A stretch of 24,671 bases of DNA, taken from positions 1 to 24,671 of IMG/VR virus record IMGVR_UViG_3300046007_000122; one strand, given 5' to 3'. Below, piece after piece: positions 21,522 through 24,671 of the stretch. The notes under the pieces are model-generated. The model made no database searches and was not told the DNA's origin. It was given only the letters and a program-made list of their open reading frames with translations. Source of the stretch: a virus. Position 1 is the first letter of the stretch. Each line of letters starts with the position of its first letter. A program made the translations under genes and the position numbers.

Positions 21522-21824
21522 TCACCAAGGAAGCCCGGTGGCAATTGGTGGATTCTTTTGAACCTCAATCTGTTGAAGTAGGTTACCCTCAACTTCACCT
21601 TTATCAATTGAATCCCAAACCCATGCCATAACGTCAGCTTCAGTTAGGTTTTGAAAAGGTACAAACTCCAATGCGGCAGGGTCGGGGGTGAAGCCAGCAG
21701 TACCGTAGGAAGATGCACTGTGGTCCCCATCAACGGCAGATACAGCCCAGTGAGCCATAGTCACACCACCATCAACAGCGTTGCGTTCAAGTTGCGAGAT
21801 GGTCCAAGTGATCGTTGCGGTCAT
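21522..21824 (-). CDS. Conserved phage protein (DUF7936-like)
   Basis: The 100-residue product begins MTATITWTISQLERNAVDG, followed by VTMAHWAVSAVDGDHSASS and the sequence YGTAGF; the remainder includes LTEADVMAWVWDSIDKGEV, VEGNLLQQIEVQKNPP. This small protein family is widespread in marine phages. It is probably a beta/alpha accessory virion protein, but no function is established, and I only recognise the pattern from memory. It starts by ATGA overlap with the upstream gene and is followed by the portal after a 25-nt gap. Confidence 0.78.
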   Translation of the reverse strand: MTATITWTISQLERNAVDGGVTMAHWAVSAVDGDHSASSYGTAGFTPDPAALEFVPFQNLTEADVMAWVWDSIDKGEVEGNLLQQIEVQKNPPIATGLPW

Positions 21825-22033
21825 TCTGCGGCACCTTCTGTCAGGGATTCAGTCAGCATGTTCATAAAGGCGTTGCGGCCCACCTGAAGCTGGTCGAGGT
21901 TAAACTGAGTAGAACCGATCTTACGGTCCAAATCAGCGATGTGGTTGATAAGAACCTTCTGCTGATCGTTAAGTTGGTCTTCGGTATAGTCTTTATCGTT
22001 GATCGTGATGACGAATGGTTTTTTCTCGGCCAT
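21821..22033 (-). CDS. Small coiled-coil phage protein (DUF6447-like)
   Basis: The 70-residue product begins MAEKKPFVITINDKDYTED. It then continues QLNDQQKVLINHIADLDRK and ends in a helix (NLDQLQVGRNAFMNMLTES). A short beta hairpin followed by a helix with D-L-x-x-K-I spacing is what DUF6447-type proteins show; they often sit near structural genes in marine phages. No function is known. The ATG has AAGGAGG seven bases upstream, one of the best ribosome binding sites in the window, so it may be made in quantity. The stop overlaps the next gene (ATGA). Confidence 0.8.
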   Translation of the reverse strand: MAEKKPFVITINDKDYTEDQLNDQQKVLINHIADLDRKIGSTQFNLDQLQVGRNAFMNMLTESLTEGAAE

Positions 22034-22050
22034 CTTGATCCTCCTTTTTC

Positions 22051-23979
22051 TTAGCTAATACGGTAAACAGTATAAGTGTTGGTTGCAGTCTTACGAACAC
22101 GGAACATGCCACTTGTAGCCGCTGTAACGGCCATAGAACCTGTGAGGGTGAGGCCAGCAGCAGTACCAAGAGTTGCCGTCCCAGAACCCGTATTGATGAC
22201 GGAAAAATCAAAGGACATATCAACTGGGAAAGTAGCAGGCACACCACCTTCAATCAGAGTTCCTGTCGGCATAGTTAGCGTGGCTAGAGCGCCCGTGTAC
22301 TGGATGATCCCCGTCAGCAATTCTGCAATGGTCAGCGTTGCTGCTGCGGCCTTTGAGGTCTGTGCAGGCTGGTTCTTGTAGACCACACCAGTGGTGACGG
22401 TAGCGCCAGTGACGTGGAGCGGGGTAATGGGTGTGGTGTTGCCAATCCCCACGTTGCCCGTAGAGGTGATGTGCATCCGGTTTGTCGCATTGGTATAAAA
22501 CGCAAGTGGAAATGCGCCCTGAGAAGCAACAAACGGCACATTCCCGTTAAGGCTCCCGAGCAACAAGTCAGAATCTACACCCGGCCCGAGTCTCGCAGCC
22601 ACATTTGTTTGTGAGGAAACCGTTGTGCTGCCCAACACGCGGAGACGCACATCAGGGCTGCTTGTTCCGATGCCAACAAAGCCCGAAGAGTCGATCCGCA
22701 TACGTTCACTAGTGGAAGACGCTCCATCAGCAGTCGTGCTGAACACCAGACGACCCGGCATGTCGTTGGTGCCGGGGGTGCCATCAACAGCGGCTTCAAT
22801 TGTTGCAGCAATTATAGGCGCAGTGCCGTCTGTCCCGTAGAATCTCATAACCCCCAGTTGACGATTATTTGCAACCGCAGTGTTATCCCCAAAAGTCGTG
22901 CCGCCGCCGGTGACAAAACTGAAAATAGGTCTTGCAGCGTTGTAGGCATAAAATGTCTGAGCAAAAGCAGAGCTTGGGTTGGCGTCAACAGCAACAGCAG
23001 GGGCGGTGATGCCAGACCAAGCGGCATTATGCAAAACTTTTACCTTGCCGTCAGCCCCAACCACAAAAGGCGAAGCATCTGGGCTAGTGCTATCCTCAAC
23101 CACAAGAGCATCCCCGGCACCCGTCTGGGTGATTCGGACAGCAGGTTCAGTAGCGGAGGACGAGAGAACATCGAGCCTTGCGGCAGGAGAACTCACCCCA
23201 ATTCCTACGTTGCCCGCACCAGTGATCCTCATGCGCTCTGTGTTAGTCGTGCCAAAAATAAGTGGAGTAGAACCGTTCGTGCCGATAGTAGCATTAGTGC
23301 AATTCAAGAACCGCAGTGAGCCGAGGTTTGCCCTTGAGATACCAAACTGGGTTCCTGTCGAGTCAATCGGCCAATACTCAAGCGCGGTGGCCCTGAAATT
23401 ATCAGAATAGTTGACTTCGGTCACAAGCACATTGGCGATAACGGTAGAAGACCGTGCGGCTGCTTGTAGACTGGCAGCGGGAGATGTTGTGCTAATCCCG
23501 ACTAGGCCATCAGAGGTAATCCTCATGCGCTCAGCCCCACTCGTCTCCACCGTCATGGTGTCATTAGCAGGGAAACGAATGGCGGTGTTAGTGTCGCCAG
23601 AATGGACGATCTTGTCAATTACCGTAACATCTCCATTTGGGCCAATACGGAGTTGTTCAACACCACCCAATGTGATTGCTAGGGTGTCTATAGTGGGTCT
23701 ATAAATACCCGTGTTAGTGTCACTTGCGAAACTGATTGAAGGTAGGCTGGCAGACCCATTAGGAAAGAGTCCGTTACCTGACCCAACAATAGCAGAAGCT
23801 GTAGCTGCACTGGCTGCGGCAGCAACTGCACTAGCTGCGGCTGCGGAAGCATTAGCCTCTGTTTCTTGAACAACAACAGCTAGAGAAGCAGAATCTGTTG
23901 TACCAACACTAACAGTGATTGGATTTCTCGGTTGCATAGCCGAGATAAGATTGTTCGTGTTTGTGATCTCAAGGCTCAT
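22051..23979 (-). CDS. Repeat-rich fiber protein (642 aa) in the head module
   Basis: The N-terminus is followed by an alanine-rich helix at ~41-65 (ANASAAAASAVAAAASAAT). Then five copies of a unit of the form E-R-M-R-I-x-x-x-G-x-V-G-I-G-x-x-S-P occur at ~107-118, 148-170, 247-272, 424-450 and 499-523. Such units build beta-helical or triple-stranded fiber shafts. The last ~110 residues (LTGIIQYTGALATLTMPTG, DFSVINTGSGTATLG, FRVRKTATNTYTVYRIS) are a conserved fiber tip; no S74 chaperone domain is present. It overlaps the BppU-like gene by ATGA. It stands between terminase and portal, far from the other fibers. Its composition looks more GC-rich than its neighbours, which suggests a separate origin. 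Role: receptor binding or head decoration fiber. Confidence 0.82.
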   Translation of the reverse strand: MSLEITNTNNLISAMQPRNPITVSVGTTDSASLAVVVQETEANASAAAASAVAAAASAATASAIVGSGNGLFPNGSASLPSISFASDTNTGIYRPTIDTLAITLGGVEQLRIGPNGDVTVIDKIVHSGDTNTAIRFPANDTMTVETSGAERMRITSDGLVGISTTSPAASLQAAARSSTVIANVLVTEVNYSDNFRATALEYWPIDSTGTQFGISRANLGSLRFLNCTNATIGTNGSTPLIFGTTNTERMRITGAGNVGIGVSSPAARLDVLSSSATEPAVRITQTGAGDALVVEDSTSPDASPFVVGADGKVKVLHNAAWSGITAPAVAVDANPSSAFAQTFYAYNAARPIFSFVTGGGTTFGDNTAVANNRQLGVMRFYGTDGTAPIIAATIEAAVDGTPGTNDMPGRLVFSTTADGASSTSERMRIDSSGFVGIGTSSPDVRLRVLGSTTVSSQTNVAARLGPGVDSDLLLGSLNGNVPFVASQGAFPLAFYTNATNRMHITSTGNVGIGNTTPITPLHVTGATVTTGVVYKNQPAQTSKAAAATLTIAELLTGIIQYTGALATLTMPTGTLIEGGVPATFPVDMSFDFSVINTGSGTATLGTAAGLTLTGSMAVTAATSGMFRVRKTATNTYTVYRIS

Positions 23980-24299
23980 CGTGTAATATCCTGCACAACT
24001 ACAATCTCGAATGTCTCAGAAGAAACAACCGTACCAGTCAGTGAAAACTCAATATCACAAAAGAGGTTTGAGGCATAAGTCGTAATAGGCCACAAAGCTG
24101 TAAAAGATGCCGCACGAGTCACAGTAAATTCACCATTGGCAGCATTTGTCACAGTGACAACCAGATTATCAACAAAAGTTTCTGTCCTAACCTGAGAGGC
24201 TATGATATAACCAGACAGGTTTACAGGGCTACCAGCAGCATCCCTCCAAACACAAGACAGCGTAAAGGTGTCTGCCCTTTTGTGATAAATCTGTGCCAT
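23976..24299 (-). CDS. BppU-N-like small structural protein
   Basis: The 107-residue product starts MAQIYHKRADTFTLSCVWR, then DAAGSPVNLSGYIIASQVR. It contains VVTVTNAANGEFTVTR and WPITTYASNLFCDIEFSLT and ends SSETFEIVVVQDITR. This is the common BppU N-terminal/immunoglobulin-like fold that links fibers to virions. It is followed immediately, with ATGA overlap, by the 642-residue fiber, so it is probably the adaptor for that fiber. ATG 24299 has AGGG six bases upstream, in the short space after the terminase stop. Function by analogy; a stand-alone virion adaptor seems likely. Confidence 0.8.
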   Translation of the reverse strand: MAQIYHKRADTFTLSCVWRDAAGSPVNLSGYIIASQVRTETFVDNLVVTVTNAANGEFTVTRAASFTALWPITTYASNLFCDIEFSLTGTVVSSETFEIVVVQDITR

Positions 24300-24307
24300 A
24301 GTGATCC

Positions 24308-24670
24308 CTATAATCTAGCCAGCAAGCCTTTTGCATCAGCATAGGCCAAATTGAGTTCAGGTTTAGCCACACCTTTGAGGGCAAGTTCAGTTACAGCCCA
24401 GACCATTGCATCAAGCCTGTCAGGTGAACCAATAGAACCTAGAGGCTCCCACTGGACCATCTGATCTTCTAGGGCATCTAGACCCTTGACATGCTTTACC
24501 CGACCCCGTTCATAGAGGGCCGAGACAGGTTCTGCACGAGCGAACTTACCACGGGATGCGTGTACGAGTTTAATGGGGATAGTCTCATCTACACTCTTGA
24601 ATGTGTAGCGAACCATCTCACCACCTTGGTTGCGTTCTGCAACAATACGATCTGCACCATACTCATTGTA
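24308..24670 (-). CDS. terL: Terminase large subunit, 3' part (nuclease domain)
   Basis: The frame is open to the window edge, so about 120 C-terminal residues are seen. NEYGADRIVAERNQGGEMV is the well-known nuclease-domain motif D-x-I-V-x-E-x-N-x-G-G-x-x-V. KGLDALEDQMVQWEPLG and the sequence GSPDRLDAMVWAVTEL, with the catalytic-type Asp in D-R-x-D-A, complete the RNase H-like fold. The enzyme pumps DNA into the procapsid through the portal and cuts it. The ATPase domain and any small subunit lie outside. An internal ATG at 24616 is not a real start: the motif begins upstream of it. The stop is followed by a 9-base space and the BppU-like gene. Confidence 0.93.
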   Translation of the reverse strand, partial: YNEYGADRIVAERNQGGEMVRYTFKSVDETIPIKLVHASRGKFARAEPVSALYERGRVKHVKGLDALEDQMVQWEPLGSIGSPDRLDAMVWAVTELALKGVAKPELNLAYADAKGLLARL

Positions 24671-24671
24671 C

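Overview
The window is part of a tailed-phage genome, almost certainly a long-tailed siphovirus. It has terminase, a DUF935-type portal, a prohead protease, an HK97-fold capsid, a tail tube, a G/GT tail chaperone pair and a ~1,200-residue tape measure protein, but no sheath or contractile baseplate genes. No integrase, repressor, tRNA or CRISPR array is visible. The metabolic genes (adenosylcobalamin-dependent class II ribonucleotide reductase, glutaredoxin, PhoH) and families I associate with marine phages (DUF3310, DUF6447-, DUF7936- and DUF7483-like) suggest an aquatic Gram-negative host, perhaps an alphaproteobacterium. The host assignment is inference. A lipoprotein signal and a signal-anchor lysozyme support a host with an outer membrane.

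Layout: two convergent gene sets meet at a bidirectional terminator near 2509-2544. On the + strand (1-2500) lies the end of a nucleotide-metabolism operon: class II RNR (3' part), a 54-residue membrane protein, glutaredoxin, PhoH, a DUF3310 protein and two small proteins, all joined by start/stop overlaps or very short gaps. On the - strand, read from 24671 down to 2572, lies one long late operon: terminase large subunit (3' part), a BppU-like protein, a repeat-rich fiber, two small conserved proteins, portal, a structural protein, ChaB/XkdF prohead protease, a free-standing HNH endonuclease, scaffold, decoration protein, major capsid protein, an unknown protein, four head-tail connection/tail-completion genes, a small unknown gene, tail tube, tail chaperones, tape measure, tail-tip and fiber genes, a fiber-assembly chaperone, and a lysis cassette.

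How the genes work together: RNR supplies deoxynucleotides, and the adjacent glutaredoxin is a plausible reductant for its C-terminal CX4C pair. Portal, protease, scaffold, capsid and decoration proteins build the head, and terminase fills it. The connectors and terminator join head and tail. The tube, chaperones and tape measure build a tail that I estimate at about 180 nm. Lysis uses a signal-anchor lysozyme, a lipoprotein with the topology of a unimolecular spanin, and a small one-TM protein that may be a holin.

The three observations most worth following are these. (1) An HNH endonuclease sits exactly between what look like the N-terminal protease part and the C-terminal scaffold part of a gene that was probably once continuous. 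(2) A programmed -1 frameshift site (T TTT TTG) in the tail chaperone makes a 257-residue fusion and turns an apparently isolated 64-codon ORF into the end of a 127-residue extension. (3) A 107-nt untranslated segment between the tail tube and chaperone genes has interlocking inverted repeats able to form an H-type pseudoknot. It also carries three copies of ACCCGACA, the last running into the chaperone start codon. Gene families were recognised from sequence memory and visible motifs; no database search was run.
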